From an uncultured bacterium (GTDB lineage Bacteria; Bacteroidota; Bacteroidia; Bacteroidales; Muribaculaceae), in the NCBI GenBank assembly GCA_905214715.1, contig CAJMMT010000026.1:1-22175 (forward strand): a DNA stretch of 22,175 nucleotides, written 5' to 3'. The position numbers were made by a program, and so were the translations under genes. Positions within the stretch are counted from its first letter, which is position 1. Every line of letters begins with the position of its first letter. Of the stretch, positions 1-6,577 are shown piece after piece. The notes below the pieces were generated by a model. The model was not told the DNA's origin. It saw only the letters and a list, made by a program, of their open reading frames with translations, and did not search any database.

Positions 1-55
1 CGTCATTTACACCGTCATTTACACCGTCATTTACACCGTCATTTACACCGTCATT
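1..55. repeat. 12-bp tandem repeat encoding Gly-Val-Asn-Asp
   Basis: Four exact copies of CGTCATTTACAC start at positions 1, 13, 25 and 37, followed by a partial unit (CGTCATT). Read on the minus strand they encode GVND repeated in frame inside the AlbA_2 protein. The array reaches the window edge, so the real copy number is unknown. Because the unit is a multiple of three, gain or loss of copies would change linker length without a frameshift. Confidence 0.95.
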
Positions 56-1306
56 CGATTTTGTCAAAGGTAAGGTCAGCCATACTTCATTGACTTCATT
101 TTCCTCGTGAATATCAGGAATATGATAGTCTAAATTTTTCCATGCAGTCAGAATTTTCCGGAATCCTGAACCTATGTTGTCTCCGAATCCGACCATTCGC
201 AACATCTTCTGGATAGTACTGTTGCGTGCCTGTGTATAGTCTCCGTTATAGATACGTTCGGGAGATATACGGAGAGTCCCGGGATTGCGCATAACGATTT
301 TGTCTGTACGTCGGTCTATACGAAGTACTCCGCCAAGCCTGTAATCGCAATATGTCAAACAGTTGATGAAGCCTTCTCTTACTCCTTCGTATAGCTCTCC
401 GCCGTCATTTCGCATTATGCCTTGAAGTTTGCCTTCAGAAGGAAGAGAGAGTAGAAGCTTGTTCAGAGCAAGAGTAAGGAAGTTGTAGATATTGTCAACC
501 CAGCGACCATCGTCGGTGAGACGGTCGTTCCACTTCTTACTGCCACCCGGGTCTATACCGATCAAATCAAGGTAATCGAACCTGAAATTTGGAAATACCT
601 GATGAATGGGAGCGCTCTTGCCAAACATAAGAAGCCCGGCCGCAGTGAGCCCTTCCGCTTCCAGTTGTGGATTTGACGCATATGCGCCTAGATTAATCAG
701 AAACTCTTTGTCGGATAATTTCTCATAAATGTGTCCCGGGTTATGCCCTACAAAGGCTTGTCTGTAGCCACGAAGGGTTTCCTGGTCTATGTATTCCAGA
801 CCATACTTATCCAGAATCAGGGAATCTGCGTTATCCGAGCTGTCGCGTATGAGTAATGCCAATTCATCGTCTGTTACATGACGGTCCCCCTCATGCATAC
901 GTTTATATGTGCCCGACTGGAGATTATTGTTAATATAGATAGGCTTCTGTCTGTAATCCGCTTCAGGAACCTTGATGTATACCACGGTTACACCGTCAAC
1001 TTCAATGGGGCGCACATCACTGTCGACGGATACACTCCGGTTTACTTTCTGCTTATTGTTGACAATATTGAAGAAATCCGTGATAACTTTGAATGAATCT
1101 GTTACGCCGGTGAACTCAAACCGTTCATTTAGCGGTCTATCCTTATGTTCGGTGACACCGAGGAGAATCACACCACCACGTGTATTGGCGAATGCTGAAT
1201 AAGTCTCCCATAAATCTTTTGGCAGTTTATCCTTACAGGCTTTTGTCTCCAGATGAAGGCCTTCCCCTTTCTTGATGAGTCGCTTGATGTCATCGGATGT
1301 TATCAT
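1..1306 (-). CDS. AlbA_2/Schlafen-type ATP-binding transcriptional regulator, C-terminus cut by window edge
   Basis: The minus strand is open from an ATG at 1306 to the first base (about 435 codons) with no stop, so the 3' end lies outside the window. The N-terminus (METKACKDKLPKDLWETY-like stretch, then SAFANTRGGVILLGV) matches the AlbA_2 (Schlafen AlbA-like) DNA-binding domain of COG2865-type proteins. The second half has the signature of the associated HATPase_c_4 region: NPGTLRISPERIYNGDYTQARN, then IQKMLRMVGFGDNIGSGFRKI. The last visible part is a GVND tetrapeptide repeated in tandem, usual in these Bacteroidetes proteins just before a C-terminal winged-helix segment, which is not visible here. 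The role is probably transcriptional regulation or a stress/defence accessory function; the ligand is unknown. The start was chosen because the domain begins directly after it. A long hairpin element lies 22 bp upstream. Confidence 0.85.
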   Translation of the reverse strand, partial: MITSDDIKRLIKKGEGLHLETKACKDKLPKDLWETYSAFANTRGGVILLGVTEHKDRPLNERFEFTGVTDSFKVITDFFNIVNNKQKVNRSVSVDSDVRPIEVDGVTVVYIKVPEADYRQKPIYINNNLQSGTYKRMHEGDRHVTDDELALLIRDSSDNADSLILDKYGLEYIDQETLRGYRQAFVGHNPGHIYEKLSDKEFLINLGAYASNPQLEAEGLTAAGLLMFGKSAPIHQVFPNFRFDYLDLIGIDPGGSKKWNDRLTDDGRWVDNIYNFLTLALNKLLLSLPSEGKLQGIMRNDGGELYEGVREGFINCLTYCDYRLGGVLRIDRRTDKIVMRNPGTLRISPERIYNGDYTQARNSTIQKMLRMVGFGDNIGSGFRKILTAWKNLDYHIPDIHEENEVNEVWLTLPLTKSNDGVNDGVNDGVNDGVND

Positions 1307-1327
1307 ATCTTCAGTGGGTTATTAATT

Positions 1328-1530
1328 CTTAGAGAGTGTTTGGATTTAACTTCCATTCACACGAAGAGGATTTTTTGAGATGTTTCCGCAAGTTGAGGAG
1401 GGCGCGGTGCGGGCACCGTAACCGACGAAATCTTGGCGGAAACAGCCAAAAAAGACCTTCGGGGGAATGGAAAGAATTTACCATTCATCTCTCAATTATA
1501 AATTCGTGTTAAATTCAAACACTCTCTAAG
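1328..1530 (-). repeat. Long hairpin element, copy A (core reads on minus)
   Basis: Terminal inverted repeats at 1328-1350 and 1508-1530 (23 bp, one mismatch; outer end CTTAGAGAGTGTTTG) enclose further nested complementarity. TGTTTCCGCAAG (1381-1392) faces CTTGGCGGAAACA (1433-1445), and CGGTG (1405-1409) faces CACCG (1414-1418) over a four-base loop. Read on the minus strand, about 90 bp around the core is closely similar to copy B. There is no coding content. In its minus orientation it would lie in the 5' region of the AlbA_2 gene. It could be a non-autonomous mobile element or a structured RNA. Confidence 0.8.
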
Positions 1531-1710
1531 TAGCTACGAAGAATAAATGTTAATATGTTTTTTAGAATTTCACATATGAGAGGGCTTCTTTTTGGCTGCT
1601 TCCGCAAGGTCTCATCGGTTGCAATGCCCGCATTGCGCCCTCTTCGACTTGCGAAATCACCTCAAAAATAATCTCCTCTCATATGTGCATTTATTCTTCG
1701 CAGCTACTTA
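1527..1710 (+). repeat. Long hairpin element, copy B
   Basis: Inverted repeats at 1527-1549 and 1688-1710 (23 bp, one mismatch, outer end TAAGTAGCTACG) abut copy A and share its last four bases (TAAG). Nested arms CACATATGAGAGG and CCTCTCATATGTG lie inside. The apical stem is CAATG (1622-1626) and CATTG (1631-1635) over CCCG. The core matches the reverse complement of copy A in TCGGTT, TGCCCGCA, GCGCCCTC and ACTTGCG, but the outer arms are different sequences, so the two copies share the core and not the ends. A short open frame inside it is just palindrome and not a gene. Confidence 0.8.
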
Positions 1711-1993
1711 TTTACTCAAAATCTATATTGTCTTCGTCTTTTGCAGTACCTGTAACGGCAAGAACCTGAGGTTAATTTTGAATACTTACTTATACAAAAT
1801 TAGTTCTTTTTATCAATGAAGCAAGAAGATTAATAAATTTGGGTATGGGTATATCATACGCTGGAGCCTGACAAACTGTTGATGGGATATGACAACCCCC
1901 AAGTTTCTACTTTAATGTCGAAACTTGGGGGCGCTTTAGGATATTCCTTGTACGGTTTAGAATAATATCTGTATGCGATAAAAAATTGTTTTG
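1711..1993. other. Intergenic stretch without a gene
   Basis: This AT-rich spacer lies between hairpin copy B and the end of the porin gene. It holds the stem-loop at 1896-1931. On the minus strand a short frame (1712-1771) reads PQVLAVTGTAKDEDNIDFE and then stops; it looks like the tail of a protein but is closed upstream by a stop, so at most it is a gene remnant. Nothing else is visible. Confidence 0.5.
1896..1931 (-). terminator. Stem-loop, probable terminator of the porin gene
   Basis: CCCCCAAGTTT (1896-1906) and AAACTTGGGGG (1921-1931) form a perfect 11-bp stem with a 14-base loop, 63 bp past the porin stop codon on the minus strand. There is no clear U-tract after it, so its use as an intrinsic terminator is an inference from position and stability. 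Confidence 0.55.
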
Positions 1994-3172
1994 TCAGAAC
2001 TTTACCTGGAGGCGGGCCTGGATGATGTTTACGTGGCGGTCGGGCTGGGCTATGCTGTTTCTCACGTCGGTGTAGGAGTAGCGCAGACGGGCGATGATAT
2101 ACTTGTTGATGTAGTAGTTCAACGTTATCGAGGCGTCGTTTGTGATACCGCCCATTATGTCGGCTGCATTGCACGAAGCGTTGGTGTAGTTGTATCCGAG
2201 CACTACCTCAAGAGACTTGGGGCCGGGGGTGGCCAGTCCTGCGTCGGCATGCGAGTATGTGTAATCGCCACCGATGGCTATACCGCGCAACATGCCGTAG
2301 ACACCGCTCGCCTTGTAGTTGCCGAGACCGTTTTTGCGTCCTACATTCATATAGTAATACTGTCCTTCAAGGGCCAGACGTCCCTTCGCCAGCAACAGCT
2401 CTGGGGAGATCTTGAATACATCGCGGGCGTCTGTAACGTCGCCTTCAAGCATTGTGGTCTTGCATACGCGGGTGGGGAAAGTGGCGCTGAAGTCGAAGTA
2501 TCCTTCCGAGGGGTAGCTTATACCGTTGGGTCCTGTGACCTTCTTGTGAAGGGCTGTCTGATACCATCCCGAGATACCGGCCTGGGCTACAAGGCCGTCG
2601 GAATGTAACGGACGGTAAACGAGTCGGGTGATGCCGCCGAAACTGGTCTTCCCCTGCTCATTGGATGGGGTGGTGAGCGATGTGCCGGCCACCATGGCGC
2701 TTACGCCGGCGAAGAATGAAGGTTGGTCGTGTACATACATGATACCGATGTTACGCCCCGTAGCGGCCATATATGTATCGGTAATCGGAGCTTCCATGGT
2801 GGGCTTCATGGAGCTTGAGGTTGCTGCCTGAAGGCCGAACTGGTGTACGAAATAACCGGCACGTATCAGGTTCTGTTTGTTGAAATCATACTGGATATAT
2901 ACATCTTTCAATCCAACTTTACCGTAAGAATAGCCAACATCGATTTTAGCCGACCATTTGCCGTAACCCATTTTCGCGCCCATGCGGATGTCGGGTATGG
3001 CGGCTCCGGCGTTAAGACCGTTGCCGTTAGGCATGAAAACCGCACCGTCTACGAGTACACGTCCGGCAGGCTTGAAGGTGAATTTAGGTTCGTCGTTATT
3101 ATCCTGAGCCATCGCTCCCAATGTGGAACCGGCTGCTAAGGCGGATATGATGAGTAGATGTTTGATACGCAT
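1994..3172 (-). CDS. Porin_O_P-like outer-membrane porin
   Basis: This 392-residue protein has a clear signal peptide (MRIKHLLIISALAAGSTLGAMA, cleavage before QDNND) and ends in QARLQVKF, a terminal Phe typical of beta-barrel proteins. The body has many short alternating strands. Its order of features fits Pfam Porin_O_P: VDGAVFMPNG, then IPDIRMGAKMGYGKWSAKIDV, then LKDVYIQYDF, then an RAGYFVHQFGLQAATSS segment and a TGRNIGIM segment. The family includes phosphate/polyphosphate-selective porins of Pseudomonas, but the substrate cannot be read from sequence. The divergent neighbour is a secreted acid phosphatase, which fits uptake of released phosphate (inference). The start is the only Met before the signal peptide. 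Confidence 0.8.
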   Translation of the reverse strand: MRIKHLLIISALAAGSTLGAMAQDNNDEPKFTFKPAGRVLVDGAVFMPNGNGLNAGAAIPDIRMGAKMGYGKWSAKIDVGYSYGKVGLKDVYIQYDFNKQNLIRAGYFVHQFGLQAATSSSMKPTMEAPITDTYMAATGRNIGIMYVHDQPSFFAGVSAMVAGTSLTTPSNEQGKTSFGGITRLVYRPLHSDGLVAQAGISGWYQTALHKKVTGPNGISYPSEGYFDFSATFPTRVCKTTMLEGDVTDARDVFKISPELLLAKGRLALEGQYYYMNVGRKNGLGNYKASGVYGMLRGIAIGGDYTYSHADAGLATPGPKSLEVVLGYNYTNASCNAADIMGGITNDASITLNYYINKYIIARLRYSYTDVRNSIAQPDRHVNIIQARLQVKF

Positions 3173-3404
3173 GGTAGTAGAATTTGGTGATTGTTGAACG
3201 TTTGTAGAGAATTTGTTTTGACAGTGTGACTGTGTCGTGTGACTGATGCCATAACAACATCAGGTCCGATGATATTGTTTATCGTTTGTTCACAAAATTT
3301 AAATAAAAGCTAAATAATCCGGTTTCTGTTCCCCTCGATGAACAAAAAAGGGTTATGGATAGTTAAAGGAGTTGACAGAACGTAGACCGATGCAGTGACA
3401 TCTA
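3173..3404. other. Divergent intergenic region, porin side
   Basis: This is the 5' region of the porin. On the minus strand there is a near match to a Bacteroidetes -7 box, AAATTTTG, around 3294-3301, but no convincing TTG -33 partner, so no promoter is called. Between this region and the phosphatase start lies hairpin copy C. Confidence 0.4.
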
Positions 3405-3589
3405 AGAGTGTGTTTACTTTTAACACGGATTAATTTTTATAACATGCCTTTGCCATAATATTGAGGTCTTTTTCAGTGCTTTTCGCTCCTTTTCTCCGTT
3501 ACGGGCCCCGGCCCGCGCCTCCGAAAAGGAACGAAAATCCCTTGAAAAATCCTCTCAATCTTAAGGCAAGTTAAAAGTAAACACACTCT
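3405..3589 (+). repeat. Long hairpin element, copy C
   Basis: Perfect 20-bp terminal inverted repeats (3405-3424 and 3570-3589, AGAGTGTGTTTACTTTTAAC on the left) enclose an imperfect middle stem and an inner stem CTTTTCGCTCCTTTTC with GAAAAGGAACGAAAAT. The apical stem is CGGGC (3502-3506) with GCCCG (3511-3515) over CCCG. The core GTTACGG and CCGCGCC words match copies A and B, while the flanking arms are unrelated in sequence yet still paired. It ends 23 bp before the phosphatase start codon, so it is either in that gene's 5' UTR or its promoter region. Confidence 0.8.
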
Positions 3590-3612
3590 AAACCAAACTT
3601 AAAATTTATAAC

Positions 3613-4911
3613 ATGAAAAAGATACTCTTAGGCATGGCGTTGATTTCCGCTATGCTGATTCCGGAAATAAGCGTGGCCCAGGCCCGTCGTTCGCAGGATT
3701 TCAAAGATAAATACCAGCTTAAGGAGGCTGTGGTGCTCAGCCGTCATAATATCCGCTCTCCGCTTAGCGACAGCAAGAGTGACTTGGGTCGCATGACTCC
3801 CCACGAGTGGAACAAATGGACAGCCGGCAAGAGCGAGCTTACCCTCCGCGGCGGTGCCCTTGAGACAATGATGGGCCAGTATTTCAGAAAATGGCTGGTA
3901 GACGCAGGTTTGTTCCCTGAAAACTGCGTGCCTACCGCCGACGATGTAAATGTCATAGCCAACTCGATGCAGAGATGTATCGCGACCGCCCAGTATTTCA
4001 GTTCAGGTTTCATGCCGGTGGGAGGCATAGAGGTTAACCATCGCTATTCACCCAGCAAGATGGATCCGCTGTTCAATCCGCAGCTCACCAAGGTTACACC
4101 TGAGTTCGTGGCTACGGCGATGGAGCAGATCAAGGCTATGGGTGGCAAGAAGGGTATACGCGGCATCAATGAGAATATAGAACCTGATTATGCCGCCATC
4201 ATCGATGTGCTCGATGTAGATGAATCACCTATGGCCAAGGAGAAGAATCCGAAACTCGATGCCTTCAAGAATTATGATACCGAGGTGGTGTTCGAACGTT
4301 GGAAAGAACCCTCGTTGAAATCCGGCTCCGCTCTGAAGGAACTTAACTCGGCCAGCGACGCGCTGATACTCCAGTATTACGAGCAGCCTGATACCCTCAA
4401 GGCGGCTTTCGGACATGACATAGACCGTAAGACTTGGGAGAAGATAGCGCATGTCAAGGATACATATCAGGATGTATTGTTCACAGCTCCTATCGTCGCA
4501 GTGAATGTCGCCAATCCTCTTATCCAGTATATGTATGACGAGTTGAGGTCGCCCGACCGCAAGTTTACCTTCCTGGTAGGCCACGACAGCAACCTTTCGT
4601 CGGTAGCCACCGCGCTCGGCGTAGAGGAGTATGAACTTCCCGATGCCATAGAGAAGAAAACCCCTATCGGCTCCAAGATAGTGGTCGAGAAATTTGTAGA
4701 CGGCAACGGCAATGAATTTGCCGATATCAATATAGTATATCAGAGTGTCGACCAGCTTCGCGACATGTCGCTTCTGGATCTTGACAATCCTCCCGTAATC
4801 TATCCTCTGTCGCTGAAAGGACTGGAGCGCAACGCCGACGGTCTTTACAATATGGCCGACGTTGCCGGCAGGTTTGAAGAGGCTCTGCAGGCTTATGAGG
4901 ATATTAAGTAG
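3613..4911 (+). CDS. Histidine acid phosphatase, phytase/MINPP-like (branch 2)
   Basis: This 432-residue protein starts with a signal peptide (MKKILLGMALISAMLIPEISVAQA), so it acts in the periplasm or outside. The catalytic histidine motif of branch-2 histidine phosphatases is present as SRHNIRSPL at residues 43-51 (RHN in place of the classical RHG), and the proton-donor motif appears as VGHDSNLSSVATALG with His324-Asp325, like the HD motif of AppA-type phytases. The family hydrolyses phosphomonoesters such as phytate or glucose-1-phosphate; the actual substrate is not determined by the sequence. It is divergent from a Porin_O_P-like porin, which suggests phosphate scavenging. The upstream region carries hairpin copy C. 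A heptamer repeat array starts on its stop codon, followed by a strong stem-loop. Confidence 0.88.
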   Translation: MKKILLGMALISAMLIPEISVAQARRSQDFKDKYQLKEAVVLSRHNIRSPLSDSKSDLGRMTPHEWNKWTAGKSELTLRGGALETMMGQYFRKWLVDAGLFPENCVPTADDVNVIANSMQRCIATAQYFSSGFMPVGGIEVNHRYSPSKMDPLFNPQLTKVTPEFVATAMEQIKAMGGKKGIRGINENIEPDYAAIIDVLDVDESPMAKEKNPKLDAFKNYDTEVVFERWKEPSLKSGSALKELNSASDALILQYYEQPDTLKAAFGHDIDRKTWEKIAHVKDTYQDVLFTAPIVAVNVANPLIQYMYDELRSPDRKFTFLVGHDSNLSSVATALGVEEYELPDAIEKKTPIGSKIVVEKFVDGNGNEFADINIVYQSVDQLRDMSLLDLDNPPVIYPLSLKGLERNADGLYNMADVAGRFEEALQAYEDIK

Positions 4912-5023
4912 TTGTAAGTTGTAAGTTTTTAGTTGTGGGTTGGGGGAGTTTTTAGTTGTTAGTTATAAGCTGTTAGTTTTAAGTTTTTTTGGGGGGTGAG
5001 AGGTTTTTAGCTTTTAGTTGTTA
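4911..5023. repeat. Degenerate 7-bp tandem array (GTTKTWA)
   Basis: Ten heptamers run from 4911 to 4982 (GTTGTAA, GTTGTAA, GTTTTTA, GTTGTGG, GTTGGGG, two extra bases, GTTTTTA, GTTGTTA, GTTATAA, GCTGTTA, GTTTTAA). Three more follow at 5003-5023 (GTTTTTA, GCTTTTA, GTTGTTA) after a T/G-rich gap. The first unit begins on the last base of the phosphatase stop codon. It has no coding content. Confidence 0.75.
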
Positions 5024-5026
5024 TTT

Positions 5027-5059
5027 CGGGGTGGGAGCCGGTCTTCGGCTTCCACCCCG
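5027..5059 (+). terminator. 14-bp GC-rich stem-loop after the phosphatase gene
   Basis: CGGGGTGGGAGCCG (5027-5040) pairs with CGGCTTCCACCCCG (5046-5059) along all 14 positions with one G-U pair and a five-base loop. It sits about 115 bp after the phosphatase stop codon. There is no U-tract, so termination is inferred from position and stability. Confidence 0.6.
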
Positions 5060-5372
5060 GCATAGTAATAGAGAGGGAAGGGTGTTAAAATCGGGATAAA
5101 AATGGGGATTTAAGTTTGTGGGTTGGGGGAAATTACTTAAATTTGTCTCCGTTAAGGGGCCGGATGATTCTGTCGGACGGTACCTTAAGCTAAGAGTCTC
5201 ACGCCTGAACGGCGGCAGTCCGGGCAATTCCGGCGGCCGCAGGTTGGGGCGGAGGGGCAAGAAGCTATTACATTATTGGAAAGGCGTTTTATCTGACGCT
5301 TTGTTCTTGACTGCTAAGAATCTCGCAAATTCTAATTAAATGACAAGGACATAGCAACAGTAGACGTCCATG
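5060..5372. other. Gene-free stretch with several inverted repeats
   Basis: No credible gene. It holds ATTTAAGT/ACTTAAAT (5108-5115 and 5135-5142), TTAAGG/CCTTAA (5152-5157 and 5183-5188), and a nested GC-rich hairpin with CCT/AGG, GCGGC/GCCGC and CCGG/CCGG arms between 5204 and 5243. A 15-bp direct repeat (TTGTGGGTTGGGGGA at 4933-4947 and 5116-5130) links it to the heptamer array. It could be the upstream part of the structured leader that follows. Confidence 0.5.
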
Positions 5373-5546
5373 GATATGTTTATGTAAATCTTCCGACGCA
5401 TGGTATACCCGTGAGGGTAGGCTATGCGTTTGGGTAGATTCTATACATATCGGCGTGGGCTCTGCGTTGCTGTTCTTCATTTAATGGCAATGCGAGAGCC
5501 TTTAGCAGTGGAACAGCAACGATACGGATTCCCACGCTCTTTTTTT
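5373..5546 (+). promoter_or_regulatory. Putative structured leader or small RNA with terminator and alternative fold
   Basis: A rod-like hairpin spans 5373-5451: GATATG/CATATC, AATCT/AGATT, ACGCAT/ATGCGT, TACCC/GGGTA, capped by a GTGA tetraloop. Next comes a compound stem: GCGTGGG (5453-5459) with CCCACGC (5531-5537) and inside it a perfect 10-bp GTTGCTGTTC (5466-5475) with GAACAGCAAC (5511-5520), followed directly by a seven-T run (5540-5546). A competing hairpin pairs 5458-5470 with 5487-5500 (GGCTCT/AGAGCC, GC/GC, GTTGC with GCAAT) and uses bases of both terminator stems. No promoter is visible in the 52 bp left before the next start codon. That suggests read-through control of the operon, but an independent small RNA is also possible. 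No known riboswitch class was recognised. Confidence 0.5.
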
Positions 5547-5598
5547 ATTAAACAACAATAACGGTCCGCGGGGAGTCGGGACTTATAAGAAGAAAGTT

Positions 5599-6570
5599 AT
5601 GAAAAAGCTTTTCTCGGTGCTTGCGATGCTCGCTGCGATAGTCCTGACAGCCGGCGCGCAGAGCATGCAGGTAGCCACTCTCTCGCATGATGGCGCTATT
5701 ACTTCCTACACGATGGCCGATGCGCTTCGCAGCGCCTATGAAGCGGCTGTAGACGGCGATGTTATCACTCTCTCATCCGGCGTTTTCAACGGCGTGCATC
5801 TGGAAAAACGAATCACAGTCCGCGGTGCCGGAATGGGTGTGAAGGTGAATGATAGCGACCCCTACATCGAACCGACAATCATCAAAGGACAGTTTCATAT
5901 CAAAGCGGATATAAAAGACGGGTACAACTTCAAGATGGAGGGTGTGCTCTGTTTGGACAGAGTAGAATGGTACGGAGTTCAAAATGCCCAGTTCTCGAAA
6001 TGTAAATTTAATGAGTTGAACTATTCGGCAGATAAGGGTGGTTTTGGGAATGTAACGATTATAAACTGTGTATTCCTAAACTCAAGATTCTGCTATAACT
6101 CGAGCATGAATTTTTACGGCTGTTATTTTGATAATCCAAGCTTTGGTGCCAACTCTCTATTCAATCTCAATAATTGTATAGTTGAAAACAAATATAATTA
6201 TTCGTCGGTTAGTGTGTTTAAAAACTCGATAATGCTTTACGATGGAGACATATCTCCATATTGTACGGCGTATTATACTTTATGTGTAGGAAATGTGGAT
6301 GCCTCTTATGATTTCTATAAAACTTTGCAGGAGAATAGCAATACCTTGCTTCCTGCCGGTACCCAGCTATTCAAGGAGGGTACATTCTATCAGCTGACTG
6401 ACGAGGCCAAGAAGTATCTGGGCAGCGACGGTACCGAAGTCGGCATATATGGCGGTTCGTTGCCGTTCGATCCGACACCCACCAATCCCCAGATTGTAAA
6501 ATTCAATGTCGCTCCAAAGACTACAGCTGACGGTAAGCTGTCGATAGACATTGAAGTGAATGCCAAATAA
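5599..6570 (+). CDS. Secreted protein, probable right-handed beta-helix
   Basis: This 323-residue protein has a signal peptide (MKKLFSVLAMLAAIVLTAGAQ). Residues about 25-75 look like the N-cap of pectate-lyase-type beta-helices (ALRSAYEAAVDGDVITLSSG, then VHLEKRITVRGAG). The middle has short repeated turns rich in Asn, Cys and aromatic residues (FSKCKFNEL, IINCVFLNSRF, FYGCYFDN, LNNCIVENKY), which fits stacked beta-helix coils. No catalytic residues could be assigned. The middle is more AT-rich than its neighbours. The last 30 residues (NPQIVKFNVAPKTTADGKLSIDIEVNAK) form a separate short segment. It is the first gene of a three-gene operon, seven bases from the likely start of the next gene. 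Enzyme or adhesin cannot be decided. Confidence 0.7.
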   Translation: MKKLFSVLAMLAAIVLTAGAQSMQVATLSHDGAITSYTMADALRSAYEAAVDGDVITLSSGVFNGVHLEKRITVRGAGMGVKVNDSDPYIEPTIIKGQFHIKADIKDGYNFKMEGVLCLDRVEWYGVQNAQFSKCKFNELNYSADKGGFGNVTIINCVFLNSRFCYNSSMNFYGCYFDNPSFGANSLFNLNNCIVENKYNYSSVSVFKNSIMLYDGDISPYCTAYYTLCVGNVDASYDFYKTLQENSNTLLPAGTQLFKEGTFYQLTDEAKKYLGSDGTEVGIYGGSLPFDPTPTNPQIVKFNVAPKTTADGKLSIDIEVNAK

Positions 6571-6577
6571 CAGGTGT

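Noticed and set aside
1..55. CRISPR array
   Set aside because: The unit is 12 bp, contiguous, without spacers, and lies in frame in a coding sequence.
1712..1771. Minus-strand PQVLAVTGTAKDEDNIDFE followed by a stop, like the tail of a protein
   Set aside because: Only 19 residues and closed by a stop directly upstream; a gene remnant is possible but cannot be supported.
1592..1819. Short plus-strand open frame inside hairpin copy B
   Set aside because: It lies within the palindrome, has no domain or signal peptide and runs into AT-rich spacer; it is not a gene.
1991..2608. Plus-strand open frame opposite the porin
   Set aside because: It is antisense to a clear signal-peptide-bearing porin gene and has no fold of its own.
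5204..5243. AGTCCGGGC word like the RNase P RNA CR-I region
   Set aside because: The other conserved RNase P regions are absent on both strands nearby.
5118..5339. 73-codon open frame before the structured leader
   Set aside because: It is rich in Arg and Gly from GC-rich hairpins, has no recognisable fold and no start context; the region is better explained as structured RNA or DNA.
5453..5537. Seven-bp outer stem GCGTGGG/CCCACGC of 85 bases, as in a tRNA or tmRNA acceptor
   Set aside because: No T-arm with TTCGA, no anticodon arm, no CCA, and a U-tract follows; it is a terminator-type structure.
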